The notes beneath the pieces were generated by a model. That model saw nothing but the letters and a program-made list of their open reading frames with translations, searched no databases and had not been told where the DNA came from. 64,000 bases of DNA from Cylicocyclus nassatus. Taxonomy: Eukaryota > Nematoda > Chromadorea > Rhabditida > Strongylidae. Below, piece after piece: positions 47,390 to 58,068 of the stretch (its first letter is position 1; every line of letters starts with the position of its first letter). Made by a program: the position numbers and the translations under genes. The stretch covers positions 74,727,600 to 74,791,599 of the forward strand of contig CATQJL010000223.1 in the NCBI GenBank assembly GCA_958299035.1. The letters are read 5' to 3'.

Positions 47390-48434
47390 TAGCACGGTCG
47401 TAACGATCAATATCCATGTGCAGAAGGCGCACTGCGGAAAAGAGCACTGTCACTATTATGGCAACGATTTTGATCCCAAAACCGTCCCTAACAGTGAGCA
47501 GATTCCTTACGAAATGCGTAACATGCAAAAAATGCACTAAGTTACCCTATGAAGCTCCTCCAATGCCAACATTATTGAGAGATCGAGTGGTGATTGCAGT
47601 GGCCTTCGCAAATGTTGGCTATGACTTCATGGGCCCATTCTTCTCTCCAGAAAGCGATAGAATGTACGTCTGCATATTCACATGCCTGGCAGCAAGAGCT
47701 ATACATCTGGAAGTCGCTGAAAATATGTCCACAAGAACATTCCTCAATTGCTTCATTCGGTTCATATCAGGTAGAGGAGACCCCAAAATTGTGCGCACCG
47801 ATTGCAGGATCAACTTCAAATTCGGTCAAACGCTTATCGACACAAAGTACGAGACAATAAATCCACATGTGATTCATTGATGAGTTATTGCACCACGCAT
47901 AAAATAACTTGGATCTCCAATCCGCCGGCATCCCCATGGATGGGTGGCGTCTGGGAAAGAGTAATAGGGTCAGTGGAACGCGCTTTCCAGAAAGCGGGTG
48001 GTCGTCATAAATTAACTTTTTCACAAATGTGCACAACAATGGCACATATCGAAGCCATAATGAATGTCCACCATGACCAACCAATAACGACCATCGACAA
48101 AAACAAGCTTAACGGATCTAACAGAATTTCCACTTCGTCCGGTTGATTTCTTGAGAGCAAACAATGAATATTCGTTGCCCTGCAACGAACCATAAAGCAA
48201 CAACCCCACTTTGGTCTAGAGGTGATCCGCACGGTAGCTCAAGCCAAAAAGCCTACGAGTCTTTCCGAAAGCATTGCTGTCAAATTTTGGGAAAGATGTA
48301 ACACTGAGTATTTAACCTACTTGCGAGACAATCTACGGTTACACCTAAAAGAAAAAAGGCATGTGTCAGCAGCAACCTCCCATCCGAGAAATTGTTCTTT
48401 TAACACATTCACGACAGAGCCGATTTTTCGATGA
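47390..48434 (+). pseudogene. BEL/Pao integrase, frameshifted
   Basis: Zinc-binding remnant (CVTCKKC at about 47517), then catalytic core residues Asp in GYDFMGPFF (47623-47625), Asp in IVRTDCR (47800-47802) and Glu in WMGGVWERVIGS (47955-47957), the D-D-E triad of BEL integrases. The reading changes frame near 47810, and the C-terminal part (to about 48434) continues in other frames. It would have inserted retroelement cDNA into the genome; here it is inactive. It is interrupted downstream by a TTAA MITE. Confidence 0.82.
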
Positions 48435-48657
48435 CTGCCATTTCGGACCAGAGCATATGTTGCGAAATTGAGTTTGCGTGATAATTTCAGGTCACTGAAG
48501 GGTCTTGTGGTCTTAAGTGTTAATCTTTTAGGAAGTACTCCGAGAAGTGTATGCAGAAGTTTACTCGGTTTGCCTAAAAAGTTTCACCGTGAACTAGCAA
48601 AATCAAAAACTTCAGAAAGCATACGACCCACCGGTGGGTCGTATTGTCGTGAATGTG
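48404..48657. mobile_element. TTAA-flanked MITE, copy 1 (piggyBac-like)
   Basis: A 254-bp element with ends CACATTCACGACA and the inverted same, flanked by TTAA (48400-48403, 48658-48661). A perfect 20-bp palindrome ACGACCCACCGGTGGGTCGT lies at about 48623-48642, next to the right end. It is related to the copy at 60168. Confidence 0.85.
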
Positions 48658-48699
48658 TTAAAACAAGAAATGTTGCAGAGGAAATTGGAGCTATGGACA

Positions 48700-49040
48700 G
48701 ATAAGAAAAATATATTGTAGCGCAGATGGTCTTACAAGATCAGTATCCTAACGCCAAATGGGTAAACTTTACAAATACCTTTGAATAAAGTGTATCCCTT
48801 AAGTCCACATTTACGCTAACGGAGAAGGAAGTCACGAGAATACTGATCCAGCCGATGAAAGTGATCCCAGAAACAGGGACATTGAGAGCCTAGGTACAGG
48901 CGGACCTGAAACGCAAAATTTACGAGAACCGATCAGACGCGAATCAAAAACGCGAGCCTATGACGTCATACGCTCCTTTAGGGAAGGCTTAGACGAGCCT
49001 ACTACATCGTCAAATCATTCAGCAATAAAACCCTCAAAGT
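48700..49040 (+). other. BEL internal region, unassigned
   Basis: Sequence between the integrase remnant and the env-like pieces. Short open stretches with acidic and basic residues continue the retroelement, but no domain can be named. Confidence 0.4.
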
Positions 49041-49047
49041 TTACGAT

Positions 49048-49609
49048 AATGGCGCTTATAGTACTAACCTGTTGCAATGAAGCAACAGCGGTTTACCCTG
49101 CATCCTCGATAATCTGTGCTAATGGAACAGTTCGAGTGCACCCGCCAGATGAGTGGTTCGCCCTGTGCTTCGGTAAGGAGTGCAAATCGCTAGAACATCA
49201 AACAAAATGAGATCCCACTTGCCGCTATCACTCAATGCACGAACTAAAGTAACAATGAAAAGAGCAAGAGAAAATGACACACAGTCGTTAATTGTATACT
49301 GCGAACCACCAAACCCTTTCAAAAACGCTTGTTGGTAATCCACACTATTGGCCAATTGTAGCCATACAAAGCTGTTGGCTATAGTATGGCTACAACTGGC
49401 TATTAGTAGCTATTGGCTTAGCAGTCATAGGTTTTATAATCTTGGTGATAACTGATAATTACATCATGAAACAAGTCCGAGACACTCAGACAATTGCATC
49501 GGAAAGTTCGCGGCCTCAAAGCGTGCTACATGGGGCGCCGCGGCCCTTAAATTTTCAGCCGCGCACACCGCGGCCCATGTATATTTTACCAGAACGCCGC
49601 GGCCAAAGT
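49048..49609 (+). pseudogene. Env-like fragments of the BEL element, set 1
   Basis: A short hydrophobic, signal-like start near 49048, a Cys-containing stretch, then further on a long hydrophobic segment (about 49395-49460) with a short basic tail to a stop at 49609. The pieces lie in different frames with stops between them and cannot encode one protein. Signal, ectodomain, membrane anchor and tail downstream of integrase is the layout of nematode BEL elements with env genes such as Tas and Cer7. The assignment is by layout and composition. Confidence 0.4.
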
Positions 49610-50119
49610 TAAGACTGGATAGAGCTTATCGGGAGAGTCGCGGCCCAATCACCTCACTCGGCGTGCCGCGGGCCTTATCAAAGGCCGCACTTCTTGCACG
49701 CTGTAGCTTAAGGCGCAACCCGCGTGAGGCACGCCGCAGCGATGGAGCTACCCTAAGTGTTTGCGAAGGTGGTTATCGTTTTCGCTTCTCGGGTTGGATT
49801 GTGTGACAAGTTGAGTTTATATGCTCACGAAACAAACCTCAGCAATCGGTTGAGTGTTATCGACGGCAGTAGATGATGTCGAAAGATGAGCTAACAAGTT
49901 GCTCAATTTGTACTCAGTCGTTGTCATGAAAGACAGGCCAAAAATTTTTCACTTTTCCTAGGTCTCACAAGCATGCTAATCGAGTCAACTATCGGGCGCT
50001 TACAGGATGCGCCGCGGTCACTTACCGGGTCCAATATCGGTTTATACCGGGCAGCTCGCGGCATGGATGATTGGTGGCCGAGCAAGCACCCGCGAACTTC
50101 CCGATGCAATTGTCTGAGT
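49484..50119. repeat. Inverted 30-bp flanks around a CCGCGG-rich block
   Basis: ACTCAGACAATTGCATCGG plus AAGTTCGCGG (49484-49513) recurs inverted at 50090-50119 with one mismatch. Between them, CCGCGG or CGCGGCC occurs about eight times, mostly in 49500-49680. It could be a transposon or an inversion breakpoint within the env region. Confidence 0.6.
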
Positions 50120-50157
50120 ATAAGAATGCGAATGGTATTAGACTAAGAACTCCATAT

Positions 50158-52110
50158 CAAGTTGCGACCGATAGGGAATTCAAAATGGAAACGGTGGGCC
50201 TGATAAGCTCTTGTGTTGCCACGTTTCATCACAGAATCATGACTACAGCTTTAGCCTTGATGGCCATAGTTGCAAATGTATCAGCTTGTCAACATGGTTA
50301 TATGCGTCACACTGCTGATTTAGATGTGAAAATAAAGACGACTGCTACTATACCTATAAAAAGGAAGTGTTGTTCAACAAGGTATACAAGGAAGTGCATA
50401 CAAATATTGCACAACAACAACACCGTTGGCACAATCAAAGTCACAAGAAGGCTATGGAATTGTCATGCGCAAAAGTATCTCTCTTTATAAGAGATGGTAA
50501 ATGCAAAGTATTTCATAAAAAATGATGTCCCGAATGGGGTCATGTATCCAAGATAAATGTAACTGTTGGATGGAAAGGATCACCGATCTACAATATTTGA
50601 TGGAGGGAAAGGAAGAGGCCAATTTGACCTCGCAGCAGTGCATAAAGGGGAAGAGAGAGGGGAGCCGAGAGCAGAAGCGGCTCGAAGGAGTCGAAAACTG
50701 GTCAGAAGAGAGCCAAACCTCCTCACGTGTAAACTTACCGAGAATTGATCCGACCCTGACCGTGCAAAGCCCTGCTGGAGGGACAAATCGGGCCCCCCGA
50801 TTTCGTGTTTTTCTTGTTGTTTTTCGTTCGTTGTTGACCTTGAGGCCGTTGTTACTGTTTGTTTTGCATACGGATAAACTTTCTTGTTTTCAATCTGTTC
50901 GTCTGTTCCGTTATCAAGGGGAAAACCTTAAATACCACTGGACACTAGCCCGCAGTTACATAACACTATTGCACCAAATGAGATATTCCCCGTTATAGAG
51001 TCAGCCGAGTATCCCGGGCACTCTACCTGCAACAGTTCTCAGTGGTCTTGCATGCGGATGTTTTTTTCCACTTCCCGCATGCTCATTCTTTCGAATTGCG
51101 CACATCCCAACATCGGATACCGTGTATGAAGTAGCACGATGCTTGGAATGGAAGCCAAAAATATCCCTAAACTTAGAAGTAACTATCTACAACAAAGAAA
51201 AAGTTTTCCCTGATGCTTCCACCACATTTATCCAAAAGGGTTGATGAGTTCTCACTCACTGTGATATCCGTATAGCAACCTCATTCTTGTTAGACAGACG
51301 GTTTGCGATCTCACAAGAAGAGGGTTTAATCATCCTCGATCACTTGAGACCTGTAGAATGCGAAACACAAAACATGGCAAGCCACAAATTCCACAACTTA
51401 CATGTGCGAATAGTGTGCTCATGTCAGACAGAGAAGATCGAAAAGGTATGCAACTGTCCTGAAGACTCAATCGAGGACATATGAAGAGAAATAACGAATT
51501 TTTTACCGCTTACTACACCAGCGCTAGAAATCGTCAGCATAGCTGATGAGATAAAAGCGTTTTCCAATGAAAGTGAAGTTATGATAGCAATAGAACCATC
51601 GCTACTGCTTAACGTCGCCAATTATATCGTCGATCAGAAATGCACTGTTGCAATCAAAAACCTCACCGGTTGCTTCAACTGTGAAGAAGGATCAAAAATA
51701 GCATAAATTGCAACGCGCCGAGCGAAAAATGGATCACGATAGAATGCGACACCAAGCGTATTCGGTTCAGTGTGGACCAACAACAAAATACACAGAAGTG
51801 TTGTTGAATTTTGGCAGCGCCATAATAAAGGAAAAATGCAAATTATCTGTGCAAAAAAACCGTTGAAATAGAGCTAACGGGAACGCTGCTGTACCACTCG
51901 CAGACACAGAACATCTCGATATTCGACGAACAAGCTAACCAACAAGAGTGGCATTTGAAAAGGCTAAGCGATTTTGATATCCCTGATTTTACACCTCTCA
52001 TAAACACAATAAGGGAACAGTCGAAGCTAGCAACAGCGATATTTATAACACGGCAGCCATAGTCGGAGACATACCTATTCGGTCCAATAGTAATGATAAC
52101 AGTAGTCAAA
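50158..52110 (+). pseudogene. Env-like glycoprotein region, set 2, broken
   Basis: Begins with a hydrophobic leader-like stretch ending in a Cys near 50290. Cys-rich segments follow, with a CXC-type cluster at 51418-51460 and another Cys group near 51670-51690. This pattern recalls the phlebovirus-G2-like glycoproteins carried by some nematode BEL elements. Many stops and frame changes, and a foreign-looking block at about 50640-51000, break it. No membrane anchor could be fixed at the end. It cannot be expressed as one protein. Confidence 0.45.
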
Positions 52111-52566
52111 ATATCTACATAGCGAAATCAATCATTGATTTGATAACGAAAACAATATGCTGTGCAGCAAGGAATTGCACAAAGCCATAAATGGCAAAAG
52201 ACTGGGTGGTCTTGCACAATCTTATCACAATATGCACAACAGCACTATGTATACTTACACATTAACCAAAACAAACCATTATCACACCCCGTAAGAGCGG
52301 CTAGCGCACGATATCTTATCAACACAAAAAAATGAGTAGCTCAAGAATAAGTCAACAAGGAATAACAAAATCGAGTCAAGTTGCGCAATATGATAAGCCA
52401 AAATACGCGATGGAAAAACATTAAGACAGTTTGCGCAACAGGGTTATCAGCACCAGAATGTAGCATGGCAAAACAGCGACGTCAAAGTCGACGAGAAAAA
52501 GGAAAGGCGTACAAAACCCCCTAAAAGTATTCTCGCGAACAATGTTTGTCGATTTAGATTAGCTGC

Positions 52567-53130
52567 TTGACGGAGCTGAGGCTGGTGCCCCTTTTAACAC
52601 CTTGCCATCGTCATCCGATTACTCGAGCAGCGAATCGACCAACTGCTCGGAGTGATTGGCATGATGCAGTTGCAAATTACACCATAGTGGAGCGGAATCC
52701 TCGTCTCCAGTGCATCTTCTGCCCCCCCCCCCCCCGCCTCCCCCCGAGCGCAGAGACTGGCATTACTCGTCGCGATGCCGACAATACCAGGATCCAGTAG
52801 CACGCGCCATGCGGCTGGTCGCACTCTTTCTGTGTGAACAGTGTCTAAAAGCACGCCACGGCACTAGATGCGAGGTATCGTGTCCGTGCTGCAGAAGGGA
52901 GCATAACGTGCTCCTCTGTGCCAATACGCAGGGGACTGCACCACACACCTACCGCAAGCGGAGGCATCTGGCATAGCTTCCCACCACCATTCCATCCCAT
53001 CGCCATACCATCCTTGCGCCACTTCACCGTACCGACACATATTCCACTATCATTTCGATTTGAGGTCAACTTGAACTCTACTGCTGCCACTGCCATTACT
53101 CTGCATACTGCTACGTCGTGGAGCCAGTGA
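52567..53130 (+). pseudogene. Zinc-knuckle-like frame ahead of the 3' LTR
   Basis: One frame ends in LQCIFC (52711-52722), and after a run of 14 C another frame continues DWHYSSRCRQYQDP, then LCEQCLKARHGTRC and CPCCRREHNVLLC (to about 52920). The Cys/His spacing is that of linked zinc knuckles as in BEL gag proteins. The poly-C run has shifted the frame between the first Cys pair and the following His/Cys. Its position after the env-like region and before the 3' LTR is unexpected for gag. Confidence 0.5.
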
Positions 53131-53226
53131 TGCCAGCCAGTGAAAGAGCCAGCCACCTTAAAACAAGCAAACTACAGCACCCACTCAGCCACCCAACTGC
53201 CACAAAGAGGCAAGTTATACTTTTTT

Positions 53227-53308
53227 GTTGTTTGTTATATTGTTTAATTCATGTTTGTGATGTGAAAGTTGTTTGTTATATTGTTTAATTCATGTTTGTG
53301 ATGTGAAA
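53227..53308. repeat. 41-bp tandem duplication
   Basis: Units 53227-53267 and 53268-53308 are identical (GTTGTTTGTTATATTGTTTA...). It lies 25 bp before the LTR. Confidence 0.95.
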
Positions 53309-53333
53309 TTCTTCGCTCTTCTGCGCCCCGCAT

Positions 53334-53568
53334 TGTCATCGTATAAGTACCAATCTAAAAGGTATACAATCGATATATCAATCGTATGCACTATACGGTT
53401 GACCTTCCACGAGCCATAAGCATGGTCCCGTGTTTGGTCAACCGCTAAATGCAGTATAAATGCCGGAACGATGCTTGGTAAGGGCTTCTCGTCTTCATCC
53501 TTTGCTCATACCTTTCTCTGTCATTCAACTTGCTAATAAACTATTCACTGAATCACCTGTTCGCTACA
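53334..53568 (+). mobile_element. BEL/Pao-type LTR, fuller copy (3' LTR)
   Basis: TGTCATCGTATAAGTACC to CGCTACA, 235 bp, alignable to 23805-23971. It keeps a TATA-like GTATAAATGC (about 53454) and an AATAAA signal (53535). What follows is not a primer site, consistent with a 3' LTR. Divergence from the copy at 23.8 kb is high, so the two may belong to different insertions of one family. Confidence 0.7.
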
Positions 53569-54069
53569 GTCTGGATTTGTAACATTGTGGATTGTGGGAG
53601 TGTAAACGGTGTATATGGTGGTTCAACAGTGAAGCATAGTAAAGTCGAATTTTTGCTACAAAATTCCGTAGAGAATTGTAAGAGCAGTTTGCCTGTTTTA
53701 TTATAAAATGGGATAGGGAGAACCATGTAATACTCAAAATTAGGAACAGGCGGTGGACAGCTGCACGAGTGCATCTTTTCTTGGAAGTGGAAAAATGTGC
53801 ACTTTGATCAAGATTTTGAGTGTTTTACTCTAAAGAGCGCTGGAAAATCAAAGTCTAATTGGAGGCTGGTTTTAAAGGAGTGTGCAAAAAATTTTATTTG
53901 AGAAAACTTTGGAGTAGAAGAAGCTTTCATTAATTCAAGGAAAACTTCCTCCATTATTCTGTTCCCACTCTAGTCCTCTCTTGATACCATACCATTAACT
54001 AAAATCGGAAGTCTTACATAGATTCAAACACGTGCGTCAAAACCACTTTTTCGCGAGCACAATATTTTA
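53569..54069. other. No gene recognised
   Basis: Sequence between the LTR and the GCNGC MITE. Only a 73-codon minus-strand frame at 53553-53774, not convincing. Confidence 0.4.
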
Positions 54070-54874
54070 GGGTGCCTTCATACCGCGCCCGCAGCCGCCG
54101 CTAGCAGCCCGCAGCAGCCCGTAGCAGCCGCCAGCAGCCCGCAGCAGCTGCCAGCAGCCCGTAGCAGCCCGTAGCAGCCCGTAGCCGCCGTTGGCCGCTT
54201 TTGTCCCCATACGCAAAATAATCAAATTTTTACTAATTTGATTGTATACACCTTTGCTTTTGATCTCCCATGCTTTATCTCCCTGTTGCGGACTGCATGT
54301 ACTTCGACCTCAAAAATTAGACACTATTGCTGCTACTGCTAAATTTGTGTCCATTTTTGTCACCATCTTTTTGTATTGGTCATCTTAGTGGTGATCAATT
54401 TCCCTACTACAGTGAACCATAAAACAGCCGAAGTTTTGGTGATTCCCTCTGATTTTTAATGCGTCCAGTTTCTGTTTGTGCAATATATTAATTTCTAAAT
54501 ATGGTTCTGCTTCACTCTTTTCCTTTGCTAACGGTGCTTTTTTAAGCAGTCTACTACTTCTCAAGTGCGCCGAATTCGTTCGCGGGTGAGTGCTTACAAC
54601 TTTGGATGCATCCAGTTGCTATTTATATGATTTTTTAGAATTGCGTACTCGCGGCAAAAGGAAGAAAAAAACGTGGAGGATGAGAGGCATAGTACAATCA
54701 AATCAGTAGTAATCTGATGATTTTGCGTGTGATAACAAAAGCGGCCAACGGCGGCTACGGGCTGCTACGGGCTGCTACGGGCTGCTGGCGGCTGCTGCGG
54801 GCTGCTGGCGGCTGCTGCGGGCTGCTGGCGGCTGCTACGGGCTCCTACGGGCTGCTAGCGGTATGAAGGCACCC
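54070..54874. mobile_element. TTA-flanked MITE with GCNGC-repeat arms
   Basis: The ends GGGTGCCTTCATACCGC and inverted same are flanked by TTA (54067-54069, 54875-54877). The arms (54070 to about 54246, about 54693-54874) consist of about 14 variants of CCCGYAGCAG/CCGCCAGCAG, then CCGCTTTTGT and an AT-rich stretch. The core has no frame. Termini and 3-bp TTA suggest PIF/Harbinger. Confidence 0.85.
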
Positions 54875-54877
54875 TTA

Positions 54878-55370
54878 GAGAAGTACCCGAAACGCAAACA
54901 GGACAGATCCGCCTTTCCGTCAATGAGAAAGAGGTGAATCTTCACATTTATGAGTCAATCTGAGGGATCGCAAAAATGCCATTCCGCGATGACATATCAG
55001 CACTAGAGCGAAAGAGCTTTACAGATGCAATGCAAGACGTTGAGAGTTTGGGTGTATGTAGGAGGATGTGCGAGTTTGCATGAGATTGTTCAGCAAATTG
55101 AAGCAGGTATCACTTGATGAAAGTCATAAACTGTGAAAACAACGTATGAGAATAAAAGTCTATGTAAATGAGAAGCTCTAAAAGATTCATCATATCGAAA
55201 GGACGGTATGTTCGCTCGGCAAGTGCTATGAGTGGGCGACTCCTCCGCAGAAATTTTATGGGTTTCTGGATACAAAGTTTTGTATAAAAGTTCAAAAGCA
55301 AATACCAGTGATTACGCTACTGAGTGAATATTATAGAAAACCATGAAGGAGTGAAATATCAATATTACAG
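54878..55370. other. No gene recognised
   Basis: Short overlapping minus-strand frames at 55090-55301 only; no motif, no paired termini. Confidence 0.4.
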
Positions 55371-55687
55371 CTACTATACATGCAAAGTCTTGTTAATGCA
55401 GCATTGTTTCACTGCCAGGACGCAAAGGTGACCCCGCAAAGGTACGCCGCCCCTCAGCCATCGGCGCTGCGTCGCGGCATCTTTGCTGAAATCATACTAT
55501 ACAGAATTACTTCTGTAGTGTGTACTTCGCAATCTCAACCAAAAAGCGACACCTGTCCACCGCGATGAACGGGAAACGGGTAGTTGTGAGCGGGGAGAAC
55601 GCGACTTGTCGCGCTGAAGACCGTGACGTGGTCGCAAGATCGCGTCGGCGACTCGCTTTTCTGAGCGGTCTTATACTATAGGAATGC
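55371..55687 (+). repeat. GC-rich repeat, left copy of an inverted pair
   Basis: About 317 bp, roughly 85-90% identical to the inverted copy at 58069-58386. The pair brackets the first two U4 genes. It contains CCACCGCGATGAACGGGAAA and CGACTCGC-rich self-complementary sequence. It encodes matching short Arg/Ser-rich frames in both copies, which is expected of a repeat. Confidence 0.75.
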
Positions 55688-56159
55688 AAAAAAATCAAGG
55701 AGAACACGCAAAGTCCTCCTCCCAGCGCTCCCGTTCTCTCCCACGTCGCTGATAAATTTGCAAAATAGTAGTAATTTCTGTGATGGCTATTTTTGCCACA
55801 AGAATGACACCAGAGGTTCTTTCATACCTCATTCTCTTCTTTACTTCATACTCCAGTTTGTTTTCCAAGTTTTTCTTTGCGAAAGATGCGTTGAACCTTT
55901 ACTAATTGATAGCGAAGATCTGCCGAAGCATCAATTAGTAGAATCACCTACCAACCTATTACTCGCAGAAGGTTTTACATTTTATAGAAATTCCAGATAT
56001 CTTACTCCCTCATGATGAGGGAATGGATTCGAAATTTGAGACTTGGTAACTACTCCTCGATTAACTTTCTTACACAAATGAATTTCTGCAGGTGGTGGGT
56101 TTATGCCAGAGAAAATTCAAAGCAGCGTCCACGAATGATTCATTGCGCCGTAGGCATTA

Positions 56160-56278
56160 TAGCGCAGTTATCGCGGTCTCATGCTACGCATGCCTTTACC
56201 AACGCTGTAGTAAGATTACCAAGTCGGTGGGTATACGCAGCAGGCTGATCTGCACCAGTCTTAGCCCGGTTAGTCGGT
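56160..56278 (+). promoter_or_regulatory. U4-1 upstream promoter block
   Basis: GCCTTTACC (about 56190) and the block AAGTCGGTGGGTATACGCAG then CAGGCTGATCTGCACC, 20-60 bp before the RNA, are shared with the other three U4 genes. This is where the snRNA proximal sequence element is expected; no TATA box. Confidence 0.7.
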
Positions 56279-56422
56279 AGCTTTGCACAGAGGCGATAAC
56301 GTGACCAATGAGGCTCTGCCGAGGTGCGTTTATTGCTGGTTGAAAACTTATACCAATTGCCCGCGATGGCGCCTGAACAAGGCTGTCATACGCAATTTTT
56401 GAACGCCCCCAGGGGCAGCAAG
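56279..56422 (+). ncRNA. U4 spliceosomal snRNA (copy 1)
   Basis: 144 nt starting AGCTTTGCACAGAGGCGATA. It keeps the 5' stem-loop kink-turn (CCAATGAGG...CCGAGG), the central GCTGGTTGAAAACTTATACC domain, the Sm site AATTTTTGA and a 3' stem-loop (CGCCCCCAGGGGCAG). U4 pairs with U6 in the spliceosome. This copy has A instead of G at position 9, opposite a C of U6 in stem II, so it may be a weakened variant. It faces copy 2 tail to tail. Confidence 0.93.
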
Positions 56423-57430
56423 ACTGTTGGACAATATGGGATATCTACATCTCACAATAGGGGACCGAAAAAGAAAAGGGGTTAATTACACTCAACAATA
56501 TCAAGTTGACCTTTTCTGTAATACATTTACAAAAACTTCGTTAAACTTCAGAGCAAAATGGTCTCGAATGAGTGACTCATTTATTTTTAATATTGCGATT
56601 CACACCACTACAGACCGTCTAGTATTTTACTGGCGTTTTGTTGCCCTTTACAAACAGTGCTCCATAAAAATAACAGATACAAGTAGTTCTTTGAACACTC
56701 AAAAGAGAAAACGTGGAGTCACAGGATGCATCCATGAACATCTGCTCAAACACACAAATACTTTCAGTCTCCTCTGCTTCAAATTCCTGACGCGTATATC
56801 AAACGGCTTGCTAACCTAGTACCTCTCTCTAGCTGTCTTTGAACTGAACATCTCAATCAATTGAATGCTAAGAATGCATTGATTAGGAGACAGAATTTGT
56901 AAGCTGATCTTTGGAAACTTCTTCCATACATGGTCTTATATCTATTGATACTGTATTACTCTACAGGCTTCTTGCGAAACTTTCTGCTAAATCGCAGTCT
57001 CTTATGCCTGATGGAAGGTTGCGCGATAAACAAGGTATTAAGATATGACGCTTTCACACAGAATAACAGGAGCGCAGATAGTTGTTGGAAATTAAATGCA
57101 ACGTCAAGCCCAGTTTATCAGTTTTTACCCACTTTCGGACGTTCATAAAAAGGCGTTCGAATGTGCACAGAGTTTTTCTGAAGTGTGACCTGTGATTCAG
57201 CAACACAACACATTCGGTATTTTTGTTTCGAAATCAGAATTACTAGAGAAAATTGTTCAGTTACTTCAAGCTCATTAAGATCTTCGAAATTGCATGATGA
57301 GGTAAAGAAGAGGGGTAATCTACTATGGTGGTTAAGTTTACTTTCAAGCTGTAATCAGTCATTGGTAAGTAATTAACTTTGCAATTCAAACCACATGTCT
57401 GCAAGGCACACAGTTCCACACTTTTTCGAT
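56423..57430. other. Spacer between convergent U4 genes
   Basis: About 1 kb of AT-rich sequence. The 130-codon frame at 56427-56819 (+) has no recognisable motif. No homology to the spacer of the second U4 pair is apparent. Confidence 0.5.
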
Positions 57431-57575
57431 CTTGCTGCCCCCTGAGGGCGTTCAAAAATTGCGTATGACAGCCTTGTTCAGGCGCCATCGCGGGCAATTG
57501 GTATAAGTTTTCAACCAGCAATAAACGCACCTCGGCAGAGCCTCATTGGTCACGTTATCGCCTCTGCGCAAAGCT
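57431..57575 (-). ncRNA. U4 spliceosomal snRNA (copy 2)
   Basis: 145 nt, AGCTTTGCGCAGAGGCGATA to CAGCAAG. It has the canonical G at position 9, an intact kink-turn stem-loop, Sm site AATTTTTGA, and the 3' stem GCCC-TCA-GGGGGC. Identical to copies 3 and 4 through most of the first 120 nt. Confidence 0.95.
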
Positions 57576-57700
57576 ACCGGCTAACCTAGGTAAGGTTGGT
57601 GCAGGTCAGCCTGCTTCGTATCCCTGCCGACTTCGCAATATCATCATAGCCCCAGGTAAAGGCGTGTGCGGCATCGCGGCGATCGCGGTCACGAGGCCGC
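57576..57700 (-). promoter_or_regulatory. U4-2 upstream promoter block
   Basis: On the minus strand: ACACGCCTTTACC, then GCGAAGTCGGCAGGGATACG, AGCAGGCTGACCTGCACCAA and CCTTACC before the RNA start. Same order and spacing as in the other copies. Confidence 0.7.
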
Positions 57701-58068
57701 GGTGACTGATAGTAATCCAGCCCAGCCCACCATTTGAAAAAATCTTTCATATGAACGAGTCTAGAACTTACTAACCTTGTAGTTACGGCGACCTTATTTA
57801 ATGTTTCGCCAATCTTTCGCCACTAATCAATTAATCGCCCACCATCTTTTAGCAAAAAATATTTCAATAAAAAAGAGAATAAACTGGAATGCCTAAGTGC
57901 CAAGGAAAGAAAAACATATTAGATCAACATTAGAATATTTTTAAGATCTTTTTCCATATGAAAAAATGCTTCATGGAAGTGCCACGATTGAATCCTAATT
58001 TTAGCAAGATGAGAAAATGGAGAAGAGTAGACAGGAAGAAGAAGAACGATACTCGCTCTATATATTTC
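57701..58068. other. No gene recognised
   Basis: AT-rich sequence between the U4-2 promoter and the GC-rich repeat. Confidence 0.4.
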
